Source: Pseudomonas putida
Lineage (GTDB): Bacteria; Pseudomonadota; Gammaproteobacteria; Pseudomonadales; Pseudomonadaceae
DNA length: 64,000 nt
Direction of reading: 5' to 3'
NCBI RefSeq assembly: GCF_002906855.1
Contig: NZ_MINI01000038.1
Location: 1,178,001-1,242,000, forward strand
Below are positions 1 to 8,836 of this stretch, piece by piece. Position numbers and translations under genes: made by a program. The notes below the pieces were generated by a model. That model was not told where the DNA came from and did not search any database. It saw only the letters and a program-made list of their open reading frames with translations. Positions within the stretch are counted from its first letter, which is position 1, and the number at the start of each line of letters is the position of its first letter.

Positions 1-300
1 ATTAGACACTTCAACACCTTCTGCCCTTAGGCGTGCCCGCTGTTCGTCGCCAGAGGGCGTGCTTGCTCCAAGGCTCAAGCGGCCACCCGCACCGACCACT
101 CTGTGCCATGGCAGGCGGCTGTCCGCTGGCAGCTGGCCGAGCACTCGACCAACCCAGCGCGCCGCGCGACCCAGTCCAGCCAGCTCGGCAAGCTGGCCAT
201 AGGTCACGACTTTGCCCGGTGGCACTTGTCCCAGCACGGTAAACAGCGCCGTTCGTCGGGCCTCTGGTGATTCCGCGACGTGCACATATGACTCAGACAT
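1..300 (-). CDS. Alkyltransferase-like protein (ATL), MGMT family, C-terminus outside window
   Basis: One hundred codons are visible and the frame is still open at the window edge, so the C-terminus is missing. The fold is that of the DNA-binding domain of O6-alkylguanine-DNA methyltransferases. It shows VPPGKVVTYGQLA at residues 26-38, a recognition helix ending RWVGRVL, and the active-site loop PWHRVV at residues 64-69. Repair-competent MGMT has PCHRV here, so Trp65 replaces the alkyl-acceptor cysteine. In the family this defines ATL proteins, which bind O6-alkylguanine and hand the lesion to nucleotide excision repair instead of reversing it. The start is the ATG at 300. No strong ribosome-binding site is visible, so the start is less certain than the family. 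Confidence 0.85.
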   Translation of the reverse strand, partial: MSESYVHVAESPEARRTALFTVLGQVPPGKVVTYGQLAELAGLGRAARWVGRVLGQLPADSRLPWHRVVGAGGRLSLGASTPSGDEQRARLRAEGVEVSN

Positions 301-453
301 CAGAGCAGCCCAGGCCTGGGATGAAACCGGACGAGTGGTCACGGCAAATGAGAGTTGAACTCAACGGCATACTCCTGGGTCTGTCCTTGCTCTGGTCGTC
401 GGTATCTGGATAATGCCCGGCTTTTTTCGTCAAATCGAACCTGTAGCGCGCTT

Positions 454-1464
454 ATGTATTCTAGATCCTTGCTTTGCCTGTTGACCGCTTCGCTGTGCGC
501 CGCCCCGGCGTTCGCCGATACCGTGTGGATGAAGAACGGGGACCGGCTCAGCGGCAAGATTCGTGTATTCGACGGTGGCAAGCTGGTGCTGGAAACGCCG
601 TATGGTGGCGCGATCTCGCTGGACTGGAAACAGGTCCAGACCCTGGAAAGCGACCAGGAACTGCTGGTCAAGCAGGACGCCTACAGCGGCGAGAAGGCCA
701 AGTCACTCAAGGCCGCCGAGCCGGGCAAGGTGACCCTGGCCAACGGCGATGCGCCGAAGACGGTCGAGCTGGCCAGTGTCCAGCAGATCATGAAGCCCAA
801 ACCGCTGGTCGAGGACTTCATCTGGAAGGGCAACGTCGACGTGGCCTTGGACTACAAGCGCGCCGAGACTGACAGCGACGACTACGACATCGGCTTCAAG
901 ACCACCGCCCGCCATGGCCGCTGGCGGCACAATGCCGAAGGCGAATACAACCGCGAATCCAAGGACGACGTCACCACCACCGACAACTGGAGCGCCGAGT
1001 ACGCGCTCGACCGCTTCATCACCGAGAAGTGGTTCTGGCAGGGGCGCATGGAGTACAAGCGCGACCGCATCGAGGAACTGGCCCGGCAGCGCACGGTCGG
1101 TACCGGCCCGGGTTACCAGTTCTGGGATGACGAACTGGGCGCGTTCTCGCTGGGTTCGCTGATCAACCGCACCGATTTCGAATACCAGGATGGTGCCAAG
1201 GACAACTTCTATTCGGCGGCGGTGAAGTGGGACTACACCCGCTACCTGATCGGCAAGAACGTTCAACTGTTCACCAATGGCGAATTTGCCAAGCCGCTGG
1301 GCGGTGTCGCCGATTACTCGCTGGATGCCGAAGTGGGGCTGCGCTACAAGGTCACCGAATGGGCCTCGCTCAACCTCAAGGCGGAGAAGGACATCATTAC
1401 CGGGACGCGGGATAGCGACCTGGACAAGACCCGTTACACCGCCGGTTTCGGTGTGACCTGGTAG
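454..1464 (+). CDS. Exported DUF481 (YdiY-like) outer-membrane-type protein
   Basis: A 336-residue protein. The frame is open further upstream to 355, but the ATG at 454 gives a clean signal peptide (MYSRSLLCLLTASLCAAPAFA, cleavage after AFA), so that start is preferred. The N-terminal part (DTVWMKNGDRLSGKIRVFDGG) is the small beta domain common in DUF481 proteins. The remainder is rich in alternating aromatic and charged strands, such as WSAEYALDRF and KVTEWASLNLKAEKD, and ends in GFGVTW, as expected of an outer-membrane beta-barrel with a C-terminal aromatic residue. E. coli YdiY is the usual relative; its function is unknown. No operon partner is evident. The 42-base gap to the next feature holds a Fur-like motif that probably belongs to the downstream gene. 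Confidence 0.8.
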   Translation: MYSRSLLCLLTASLCAAPAFADTVWMKNGDRLSGKIRVFDGGKLVLETPYGGAISLDWKQVQTLESDQELLVKQDAYSGEKAKSLKAAEPGKVTLANGDAPKTVELASVQQIMKPKPLVEDFIWKGNVDVALDYKRAETDSDDYDIGFKTTARHGRWRHNAEGEYNRESKDDVTTTDNWSAEYALDRFITEKWFWQGRMEYKRDRIEELARQRTVGTGPGYQFWDDELGAFSLGSLINRTDFEYQDGAKDNFYSAAVKWDYTRYLIGKNVQLFTNGEFAKPLGGVADYSLDAEVGLRYKVTEWASLNLKAEKDIITGTRDSDLDKTRYTAGFGVTW

Positions 1465-1503
1465 ATCATATGGCGGCGCAGCAGCACCATTGGCACTGGA
1501 TGT

Positions 1504-1516
1504 GATAATGCTTATC
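1504..1516 (+). promoter_or_regulatory. Candidate Fur box upstream of hugZ-like gene
   Basis: GATAATGCTTATC is an inverted repeat (GATAA/TTATC arms, 3-base centre) resembling the GATAATGATAATC core of Fur boxes. It lies 40 bases upstream of the GTG start at 1556, where a promoter-blocking operator would be. Its position also argues against the in-frame ATG codons at 1490 and 1508 as starts, because they lie upstream of or inside it. Only a core match is visible, not a full 19-base box. Confidence 0.5.
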
Positions 1517-1555
1517 TTGTCACCTATCCAGTCCGCCGCCAGGAGCCGCCCCCAA

Positions 1556-2287
1556 GTGAGTACCAACGCCATCCGCCCCGCCCGGGAACTGCTGCTCAAG
1601 GAATACCGCGGCGTGCTCTCGACCCATTCCAAGTCCATGCCGGGCTTCCCGTTCGGTTCGGTGGTGCCTTACTGCCTGGATGCCGAGGGCAATCCGCTGA
1701 TCCTGATCAGCCGTATCGCACAGCACACCCACAATCTGCTCAAAGACCCCAAGTGCTCGCTGCTGGTGGGTGAGCGTGAGGCCGAGGACGTGCAGGCTGT
1801 GGGCCGCCTGACGGTGATGGCCGAAGCGCACAAGCTGGTCGATGAGGCCGCCATCGAGGCGGCGGCCGAGCGCTACTACCGCTATTTCCCCGATGCGGCC
1901 AACTACCACAAGGCCCATGACTTCGACTTCTGGGGCCTGCAGCCGGTGCGCCATCGCTATATCGGTGGCTTCGGTGCGATCCACTGGCTCGATCAGGTGA
2001 CCCTGGCCAATCCGTTCGCGGGCAAGGCCGAGGCGGGCATGATCGAGCACATGAACAGCGAGCATGCCAATGCCATCGCCCATTACGCCGAGCTGAGCGA
2101 CCTGCCGCGCAACGTACCGGCGCAGATGGTCGGCATCGACAGCGAAGGCATGCACCTGCGTATCGGCCAGGGTATTTACTGGTTAGCGTTTCCCGCGCCT
2201 TGCAACACGCCGACACAAGTCCGCGAAGCCCTGGTTTTGCTGGCACGCGCCGACCAGTGGCCGACTGCGACTGAAGTCGAGGCTTGA
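1556..2287 (+). CDS. HugZ-family haem-utilisation / PNPOx-like protein
   Basis: A 243-residue protein with two domains. An N-terminal pyridoxamine-phosphate-oxidase-like split barrel carries STHSKSMPGFPFGSVVPY and ISRIAQHTHNLLKDPKCSLLV. A C-terminal DUF2470 domain carries MIEHMNSEHANAIAHYA, a histidine-rich helix. This is the HugZ architecture, cytoplasmic proteins that bind and degrade haem to release iron. The start is set at GTG 1556 because AGGAG at 1541-1545 precedes it and the alignable region begins at once (VSTNAIRPARELL). The Fur-like palindrome just upstream fits iron-starvation induction. Some homologues bind FMN and act on other substrates, so haem degradation is a family inference. 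Confidence 0.8.
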   Translation: MSTNAIRPARELLLKEYRGVLSTHSKSMPGFPFGSVVPYCLDAEGNPLILISRIAQHTHNLLKDPKCSLLVGEREAEDVQAVGRLTVMAEAHKLVDEAAIEAAAERYYRYFPDAANYHKAHDFDFWGLQPVRHRYIGGFGAIHWLDQVTLANPFAGKAEAGMIEHMNSEHANAIAHYAELSDLPRNVPAQMVGIDSEGMHLRIGQGIYWLAFPAPCNTPTQVREALVLLARADQWPTATEVEA

Positions 2288-2354
2288 AATCCCGAGTGAA
2301 CGCATCCAACTGTAGGTCTAACAGGAAGGGTCTCTTCCGACGAGGAATGCTTTG

Positions 2355-2816
2355 ATGCGTGCTTTTCTATTGCTGTTTCTGTTGTTCCCGGTGCTGGAGC
2401 TGTTCGTCTTCGTCAAGGTCGCCGGGGCCATCGGTTTCTTTCCGGCGCTGCTGCTGATCATCGCCGGCTCCGCCCTGGGGGTGCTGGTGGTGCGTGTGGC
2501 GGGCCTCGCCACTGCCCTGCGTGCCCGTGAAAGCCTGCAGCGTGGCGAACTGCCCGCCGAGGACATGTTTCAGGGCCTGATGCTGGCCGTGGGCGGTGGC
2601 TTGTTGCTGCTGCCAGGTTTCATCAGCGACGTGCTGGGCCTGCTGTGCCTGCTGCCCTTCACCCGCCACCTGGCGGCCCGCAAGATGCGCGAGCGCGCCG
2701 AAGCCCAGGCCATGCGCCAGCGCGCGTTCCAGGACGACCCGTTCCAGCCGCAGCCGCGTGATGGCGGCCATCGCCCGAACGTGATCGAAGGCGAGTACGA
2801 GCGCCGCGACAAATAA
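2355..2816 (+). CDS. fxsA: FxsA family membrane protein
   Basis: A 153-residue inner-membrane protein beginning MRAFLLLFLLFPVLELFVF, with three or four hydrophobic segments (residues about 2-20, 24-45 and 75-100) and a polar, arginine-rich tail ending NVIEGEYERRDK. This layout and tail are typical of FxsA, known in E. coli for relieving exclusion of phage T7 by the F plasmid when overproduced; its normal role is unclear. The ATG at 2355 follows CGAGGA at 2341-2346, and a TTG one codon upstream is disregarded. It sits directly before groES, as in other Pseudomonas, but has its own terminator, so it is not in the groESL transcript. Confidence 0.88.
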   Translation: MRAFLLLFLLFPVLELFVFVKVAGAIGFFPALLLIIAGSALGVLVVRVAGLATALRARESLQRGELPAEDMFQGLMLAVGGGLLLLPGFISDVLGLLCLLPFTRHLAARKMRERAEAQAMRQRAFQDDPFQPQPRDGGHRPNVIEGEYERRDK

Positions 2817-2834
2817 TCAGACCTGCAACCCCCG

Positions 2835-2862
2835 GGGCCGCACAAGCGGCCCTGGTCTTTTT
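2835..2862 (+). terminator. Intrinsic terminator of fxsA
   Basis: GGGCCG at 2835-2840 pairs with CGGCCC at 2847-2852 around a CACAAG loop, followed by a T-rich run (GTCTTTTT) to 2862. It ends the fxsA transcript before the groES promoter. Confidence 0.75.
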
Positions 2863-2892
2863 CAACCGGCTGAAAAATTTTGCATATCAAAC

Positions 2893-2920
2893 CTTGTAAT
2901 TGGATATGGCGGCCTCATGT
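2893..2920 (+). promoter_or_regulatory. Sigma-32 (RpoH) heat-shock promoter of groESL
   Basis: CTTGTAA at 2893-2899, a 13-base spacer, then CCTCATGT at 2913-2920. The known RpoH consensus is CTTGAAA, 13-14 bases, CCCCATNT, so each element differs at one position. Transcription should start near 2926, leaving a leader of about 140 bases before groES. Confidence 0.8.
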
Positions 2921-2925
2921 ATGTG

Positions 2926-3068
2926 GTCACCGCAAGGTTTCTGGTGGCAACACCAGTCATGACACAGGTGGTTCGCCCTTTGCGGGCCACCCCCGGCAAC
3001 GCCGGACCGCATAAACCCGCCGGTGTCGATACCGGCCGATGAAAACCACAATTTGGGAGAGATCGACA
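2926..3068 (+). ncRNA. Structured 5' leader of groES (Pseudomon-groES-type RNA)
   Basis: The untranslated leader holds four successive hairpins. CTGGTG/CACCAG (2941-2946 with 2951-2956) has a GCAA tetraloop. GGTGG/CCACC (2967-2971 with 2987-2991) has an inner CGC/GCG. CCGGC/GCCGG (2993-2997 with 3001-3005) follows, then GCCGGT/ACCGGC (3019-3024 with 3031-3036). A conserved RNA motif called Pseudomon-groES is known at this position in pseudomonads, and this leader fits it in place and in having stacked stems. Whether it acts as a thermosensor or stabilises the mRNA is not known to me. The groES ribosome-binding site (GGGAGA, 3055-3060) lies just after the last stem. Confidence 0.65.
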
Positions 3069-3362
3069 ATGAAGCTTCGTCCTCTGCATGACCGCGTAGT
3101 CATCCGTCGCAGCGAAGAAGAATCGAAAACCGCTGGCGGTATCGTCCTGCCGGGTTCGGCCGCTGAAAAACCAAACCGCGGCGAAGTTGTTGCTGTTGGC
3201 ACCGGTCGCGTCCTGGAAAACGGCGAAGTACGTGCGCTGGCCGTCAAGGTCGGTGACAAAGTGGTTTTCGGCCCTTACTCGGGCAGCAACACCGTGAAAG
3301 TCGATGGCGAAGACCTGCTGGTCATGGCCGAGAACGAAATCCTCGCCGTTATCGAAGGCTGA
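3069..3362 (+). CDS. groES: Co-chaperonin GroES
   Basis: A 97-residue protein beginning MKLRPLHDRVVIRR with the mobile-loop sequence SKTAGGIVLPGSAAEKP (about residues 20-36) and the C-terminal strand DLLVMAENEILAVIEG. It forms the heptameric lid of the GroEL folding chamber in the cytoplasm. The ATG at 3069 is preceded by GGGAGA; an in-frame ATG ten codons upstream would add residues with no family counterpart and is rejected. It is the first gene of the groES-groEL operon (51-base gap), driven by a sigma-32 promoter and carrying a structured leader. Length is normal for the family. Confidence 0.98.
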   Translation: MKLRPLHDRVVIRRSEEESKTAGGIVLPGSAAEKPNRGEVVAVGTGRVLENGEVRALAVKVGDKVVFGPYSGSNTVKVDGEDLLVMAENEILAVIEG

Positions 3363-3413
3363 TTTCACCCCCGACTTCCCGTTACTCCAAAGATTTACAA
3401 GGATTAAACGATC

Positions 3414-5054
<1,641 letters not shown>

Positions 5055-5081
5055 GCCAGCCTTACCCCCTGCAGCAAGAAG

Positions 5082-5112
5082 AAGCCCCGGTTCGTGAGAA
5101 CCGGGGCTTTTT
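5082..5112 (+). terminator. Intrinsic terminator of groESL
   Basis: A 12-base perfect stem (AAGCCCCGGTTC at 5082-5093 with its complement at 5098-5109), a GTGA loop and a T run. It lies between the convergent groEL and PAP2 genes and can serve both strands. Confidence 0.9.
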
Positions 5113-5135
5113 CGTTTTTCTGTCGCGGCCCCCTA

Positions 5136-5864
5136 TCAGGCAGTACGAGGCTCGCCGGCTGCCGTCTCGGCCACGCCGTTGCGATACAGCACCAGGTAAT
5201 AGGAGCCCAGGCCTATCAACCAGCAGAACACTGCGGTCCACACGTTATGCGACAGGAAGTGCGCCCCCTGCAGCATCCGCCCCAACCCCAGCGCCGAGCC
5301 AGCCACCAGGGCTACCCCGAACGCCACGCGCGCCAGCTTCGGCTTGCGGTCACGCAGCATGAAGAACAGGCCGAACAGGCAGAAACCGGTGGCCGCATGC
5401 CCACCTGGCCAGCACAGCCCCGGCTTGTCGGTGGCCGGGCGATGTTGCAGCAGCTCGCTGTAGGTTTCCTTGCCGCCGAACTGGGTCAGGCTCCACGGGC
5501 ACTGCACCTGGGTCACCTTCTTCAGCGGCGTGACAAAGGCCGTCGACAGCCCCAGCGCCAAGACCAGGCAACCCAGCTCGCGGCGCCAGCTGAACAGACG
5601 CTTCCAGAAGAAGCTCGAGGCGAATGCGCCCAGCGAAATCAGCCCAAGCAGGATCACACCTTGCTTGACCCGGTCGTGCATGACGGTTTCCAGCAAGTAA
5701 CTGTGACGGCCGATGAACTGCCCGGCGGCGGGGTCGAAGAACAGGTTGGCGACGTCCATGTCGACCGATGTCAACTCCAGCAGGAGCAGGGCCGCGGCAA
5801 TAGCCAGAGGTATGCCCAGGTACAGCCAGAGATTGATCGGACGCGGACGAGTGCGTTGTTGCAT
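5136..5864 (-). CDS. PAP2-superfamily membrane phosphatase
   Basis: A 242-residue protein with about six membrane segments and the three PAP2 motifs in order. KKVTQVQCPW corresponds to the KX6RP motif with Cys in the Arg position, as in some PAP2 subfamilies. PGGHAATGF corresponds to PSGH. GAHFLSHNVW corresponds to the SRX5HX3D motif with Asn for the usual Asp. Such enzymes act on lipid phosphates or undecaprenyl pyrophosphate, or transfer phosphate to lipid A, on the periplasmic face. The ATG at 5864 follows TGGAG. It is divergent from colR across 180 bases, a position shared with other pseudomonads and consistent with an envelope role. The exact substrate cannot be read from sequence. Confidence 0.82.
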   Translation of the reverse strand: MQQRTRPRPINLWLYLGIPLAIAAALLLLELTSVDMDVANLFFDPAAGQFIGRHSYLLETVMHDRVKQGVILLGLISLGAFASSFFWKRLFSWRRELGCLVLALGLSTAFVTPLKKVTQVQCPWSLTQFGGKETYSELLQHRPATDKPGLCWPGGHAATGFCLFGLFFMLRDRKPKLARVAFGVALVAGSALGLGRMLQGAHFLSHNVWTAVFCWLIGLGSYYLVLYRNGVAETAAGEPRTA

Positions 5865-6044
5865 GACGACTCCAGGGGGTAAAAAGACCGGGCATTGTCA
5901 TGCGCCCGCTATTCTCTGTCCGTGAAGGATCAGTGAAAAAACTGTCAAGTTCGCTGAATTTGCCCTGGGGCTGGCACAGTACCGGCGATGGCCTTAAGCT
6001 GCGCGTGCCGCGCCCCCTAGCGAAGCGCCGCACAGGAGAACCCG

Positions 6045-6728
6045 ATGCGTATTCTTTTGGTTGAAGACAACCGCGATATTCTTGCCAACCTTGCCGATTA
6101 CCTGGGCATGAAAGGCTACACCGTCGACTGCGCCCAGGACGGCCTCTCAGGCCTGCACCTGGCCGCCACCGAGCACTACGACCTGATCGTGCTCGACATC
6201 ATGCTGCCCGGTATCGATGGCTATACCCTGTGCAAGCGCCTGCGCGAGGATGCCCGCCGTGATACCCCGGTGATCATGCTCACGGCCCGCGACCAGCTGG
6301 ACGATCGCCTCCAGGGCTTCCGCTCCGGTGCCGATGATTACCTGCTCAAACCTTTTGCCCTGTCCGAGCTGGCCGCGCGCATCGAAGCCGTGCTGCGCCG
6401 TGCCCAGGGCGGCGGGCGGCGTACCCTGCAGGTCGCAGACTTGAGCTACGACCTCGATACCCTCGAAGTGACCCGTCAGGGCCGCCTGCTCAAGCTGAAC
6501 CCGGTCGGTCTCAAGCTGCTCGCAGTATTGATGCAGAAGAGCCCGCACGTGCTGCGCCGCGAAGTGCTGGAAGAAGCCCTGTGGGGCGATGACTGCCCGG
6601 ACAGCGACAGCCTGCGCAGCCACGTGCACCAGTTGCGCCAGGTGATCGACAAACCGTTCGAAAAACCGCTGCTGCATACCGTCCATGGCGTCGGCTATCG
6701 CCTCGCCGAGGGCCGCGATGGAGTTTAA
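6045..6728 (+). CDS. colR: Response regulator ColR
   Basis: A 227-residue OmpR/PhoB-type regulator. The receiver domain (1-120) has the acidic pair E7/D8, the phosphorylation site D51 (IVLDIMLPG) and the conserved LLKPF lysine. The C-terminal winged helix ends HTVHGVGYRLAE. Sequence and neighbourhood match ColR of P. putida, which with ColS controls outer-membrane and LPS-modifying genes, membrane integrity under phenol or metal stress, and root colonisation. AGGAG precedes the ATG at 6045. It overlaps colS by 11 bases, so the two are translated together. A candidate ColR site lies downstream at 8044-8086. Confidence 0.93.
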   Translation: MRILLVEDNRDILANLADYLGMKGYTVDCAQDGLSGLHLAATEHYDLIVLDIMLPGIDGYTLCKRLREDARRDTPVIMLTARDQLDDRLQGFRSGADDYLLKPFALSELAARIEAVLRRAQGGGRRTLQVADLSYDLDTLEVTRQGRLLKLNPVGLKLLAVLMQKSPHVLRREVLEEALWGDDCPDSDSLRSHVHQLRQVIDKPFEKPLLHTVHGVGYRLAEGRDGV

Positions 6729-8022
6729 GCAAAGCCTTGCCCAGCGCATCATCATCGCCTTTGCGTTGATGAGTGCGCTGGTGGCCGGCGCCTTCGCCTT
6801 CGGTATTGTCGCCACCGTGCACCTGGTCGAAGAGCGCCTGATCTCGTCGGTGCTCGGCGGCGACTTGCAGCGCTTGCTGCGCATGGACAGCGTGAGCGAC
6901 TGGAGCCACCGGCCACGGCCTGACCAGTTGTTCTACTTCAGTGGCGGGCGCGATGACTTCGAGCTGCCCAAGGACCTGCGCCACCTCGACGTCGGCTTCC
7001 ATGAGGTGTTTCGCGACCAGCTGTCCTATCACGCGATGGTCGAGATCGTCGATGGTCGCCGCTATGTGCTGCTGCAGGACCAGAGCGATTTCGAAGAGCG
7101 CGAGCGCGTGCTGTTCGCCGTCGTGGTGGTGGGCTTCGTGCTCAGCCTGGTACTGGCGGTGGTGCTCGGCTGGCTGTTGGCGCGCAGGGTGATGGCACCG
7201 GTCATCCGCCTGGCGCGACAGGTTCGCCATCGTGATCAGTTGCTTGGCCTGGCGCCGCCGTTGGCCCCGGACTACGCGGCCGACGAAGTCGGCCAGCTGG
7301 CGGTGGCGTTCGACGATACCCTGGGCCGGCTGCGCGATGCGCTGACCCGCGAGCGCTTGTTCACCAGCGATGTCAGCCATGAGTTGCGCACGCCGCTGAT
7401 GGTGCTGGCCACCTCGTGCGAACTGCTGATGGAAAACCCCAATCTGGATACCCGCGCGCGCAGCCAGGTGGAGCGTATCGCCCGCGCTACGGAAGAAATG
7501 CGCGAGCTGGTCAAGACCTTCCTGATGCTGGCGCGTGCCCAGCGTGACCAGGGTGCCGTGGCATCCCAGGCAACCCTGCGCGAAGTCGCCGACGACCTGA
7601 TCGGGGTGTGGCGCGATACCATCGAGCAGAAGGGCCTGGCGCTCTACTACGATGGCCAGGTCAGTGCAGGCCCATTGCTGTACAACGCCACCTTCCTGCA
7701 ATCGGTGATGGGCAACTTGCTACGCAACGCCGCCCATTACACCGACAGCGGTTATATTCGCCTCAGCCTGGAGCTCAACGGCTTCAGTGTCGAGGACAGT
7801 GGCGTGGGTATCCCGGAGGAGCAGCGCGAGGCCATGTTCCAGCCTTTCGTGCGCGGCGAGGAGCGGCGTGGCGAAGGCCTTGGGTTGGGTCTGTCGCTGG
7901 TGCAGCGGATCTGCGATGACCAGGGCTGGCGGGTGACGCTGACTTCGACGGCACCGCATGGCTGCCGCTTCCAGGTGGACCTGAGCCAGAGCGCGGAAAA
8001 GATCGATCCCACGCAAGAATAA
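6718..8022 (+). CDS. colS: Sensor histidine kinase ColS
   Basis: A 434-residue membrane kinase: a membrane helix at about 10-33, a periplasmic loop to about 130, a second helix at 131-153, HAMP, the DHp domain with phospho-acceptor His221 (DVSHELRTPL), and an ATPase domain with NLLRNAAHY, DSGVGIP and GLGLGLSL. The loop keeps the residues reported for ColS metal sensing: His35, Glu38, Glu96 and the ExxE pair Glu126/Glu129. Published work links these to detection of excess Zn(II) and Fe(III). The ATG at 6718 overlaps the end of colR; an in-frame ATG at 6685 lies deeper in colR and is rejected. Confidence 0.93.
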   Translation: MEFKQSLAQRIIIAFALMSALVAGAFAFGIVATVHLVEERLISSVLGGDLQRLLRMDSVSDWSHRPRPDQLFYFSGGRDDFELPKDLRHLDVGFHEVFRDQLSYHAMVEIVDGRRYVLLQDQSDFEERERVLFAVVVVGFVLSLVLAVVLGWLLARRVMAPVIRLARQVRHRDQLLGLAPPLAPDYAADEVGQLAVAFDDTLGRLRDALTRERLFTSDVSHELRTPLMVLATSCELLMENPNLDTRARSQVERIARATEEMRELVKTFLMLARAQRDQGAVASQATLREVADDLIGVWRDTIEQKGLALYYDGQVSAGPLLYNATFLQSVMGNLLRNAAHYTDSGYIRLSLELNGFSVEDSGVGIPEEQREAMFQPFVRGEERRGEGLGLGLSLVQRICDDQGWRVTLTSTAPHGCRFQVDLSQSAEKIDPTQE

Positions 8023-8043
8023 GGTGGAAAATTTCTACGAAAT

Positions 8044-8086
8044 AATGTGAAACATACCTTCCGTTTGATGACATTATTTTCACATT
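8044..8086 (+). promoter_or_regulatory. Inverted repeat, candidate ColR-controlled promoter region of warA
   Basis: AATGTGAAA at 8044-8052 is the exact inverse of TTTCACATT at 8078-8086. The right arm lies in ATTTTCAC, which resembles the TTTTCAC end of the reported ColR box; the left half of that box fits poorly. It lies between colS and warA, 64 bases before the warA start. The warA-inaA homologues are reported ColR targets in P. putida. Confidence 0.5.
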
Positions 8087-8149
8087 GGCATGACCAGTTG
8101 CCTACGATTTGTTACCTAAGGTATGCGCATTGGAGACAGGAGCTACTCG

Positions 8150-8830
8150 ATGCGCAGCCCGATCAAACTCGAATTTTCCGAGAAGTACGACCAGCAACAT
8201 GCCCAGGACTACTTCCTCAAGCACCAGGATGGACTGGCCCGACGTCTGTCCCACAAGCGTGACGAGCAGTTGGCCCGTCGTGCCCTGGCACTGGCTGGAG
8301 AACCGGGCTTGGTCCTCGACTTGCCTTGCGGCGCGGGCCGTTTCTGGCCGCTGCTGGCGGAAAAGCCGAACCGGGTGATCATCGGTGCCGACAACTCCGA
8401 GGCGATGATCCAGACGGCCTGTGCCGCACAACCACCAGAAGTGGTGGCACGGGTACGTCCTTTGCAGACTTCGGCATTCGCGATCGACTTGCCGGATAAT
8501 TCGGTCGACAGCATCTTCTGCATGCGCCTGTTCCACCACATTGGCGAGGCGGCTCACCGCAAGACCATTCTTGACGAGTTTCAAAGGGTTAGCCGTGACA
8601 GTGTAATCCTGTCATTGTGGGTGGACGGCAACTTCAAGGCCTGGCGCCGCAAGAAGCTCGAGCAAGAGCGTCACGCCAAGGCCGAGCAGGGCAGTTATCA
8701 GAACCGTTTCGTGTTACCGGCAGAAACGGTCGAAGCAGAATTCAAGGCCGCCGGCTTCAGAATCCAGGAACACCTCGACTTCCTGCCGTTCTATGCCATG
8801 TGGCGGGTGTATGTATTGCGTAAGGGGTAG
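8150..8830 (+). CDS. warA: WarA-like SAM-dependent methyltransferase
   Basis: A 226-residue class I methyltransferase with the SAM-binding motif VLDLPCGAGR (about residues 55-64), an acidic loop IIGADNSEAM, and post-I motifs FAIDLPDNSVDSIFCMRLFHHI. AGGAG at 8138-8142 sits seven bases before the ATG at 8150, so the in-frame ATG at 8123 is rejected. It heads a three-gene operon with the InaA-type kinase and a small exported protein, directly after colRS. The P. aeruginosa gene in this position, WarA, binds c-di-GMP and affects O-antigen length with its partner kinase WarB. The name is transferred on the basis of position and fold. The acceptor substrate is unknown. Confidence 0.75.
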   Translation: MRSPIKLEFSEKYDQQHAQDYFLKHQDGLARRLSHKRDEQLARRALALAGEPGLVLDLPCGAGRFWPLLAEKPNRVIIGADNSEAMIQTACAAQPPEVVARVRPLQTSAFAIDLPDNSVDSIFCMRLFHHIGEAAHRKTILDEFQRVSRDSVILSLWVDGNFKAWRRKKLEQERHAKAEQGSYQNRFVLPAETVEAEFKAAGFRIQEHLDFLPFYAMWRVYVLRKG

Positions 8831-8836
8831 TGTTTG

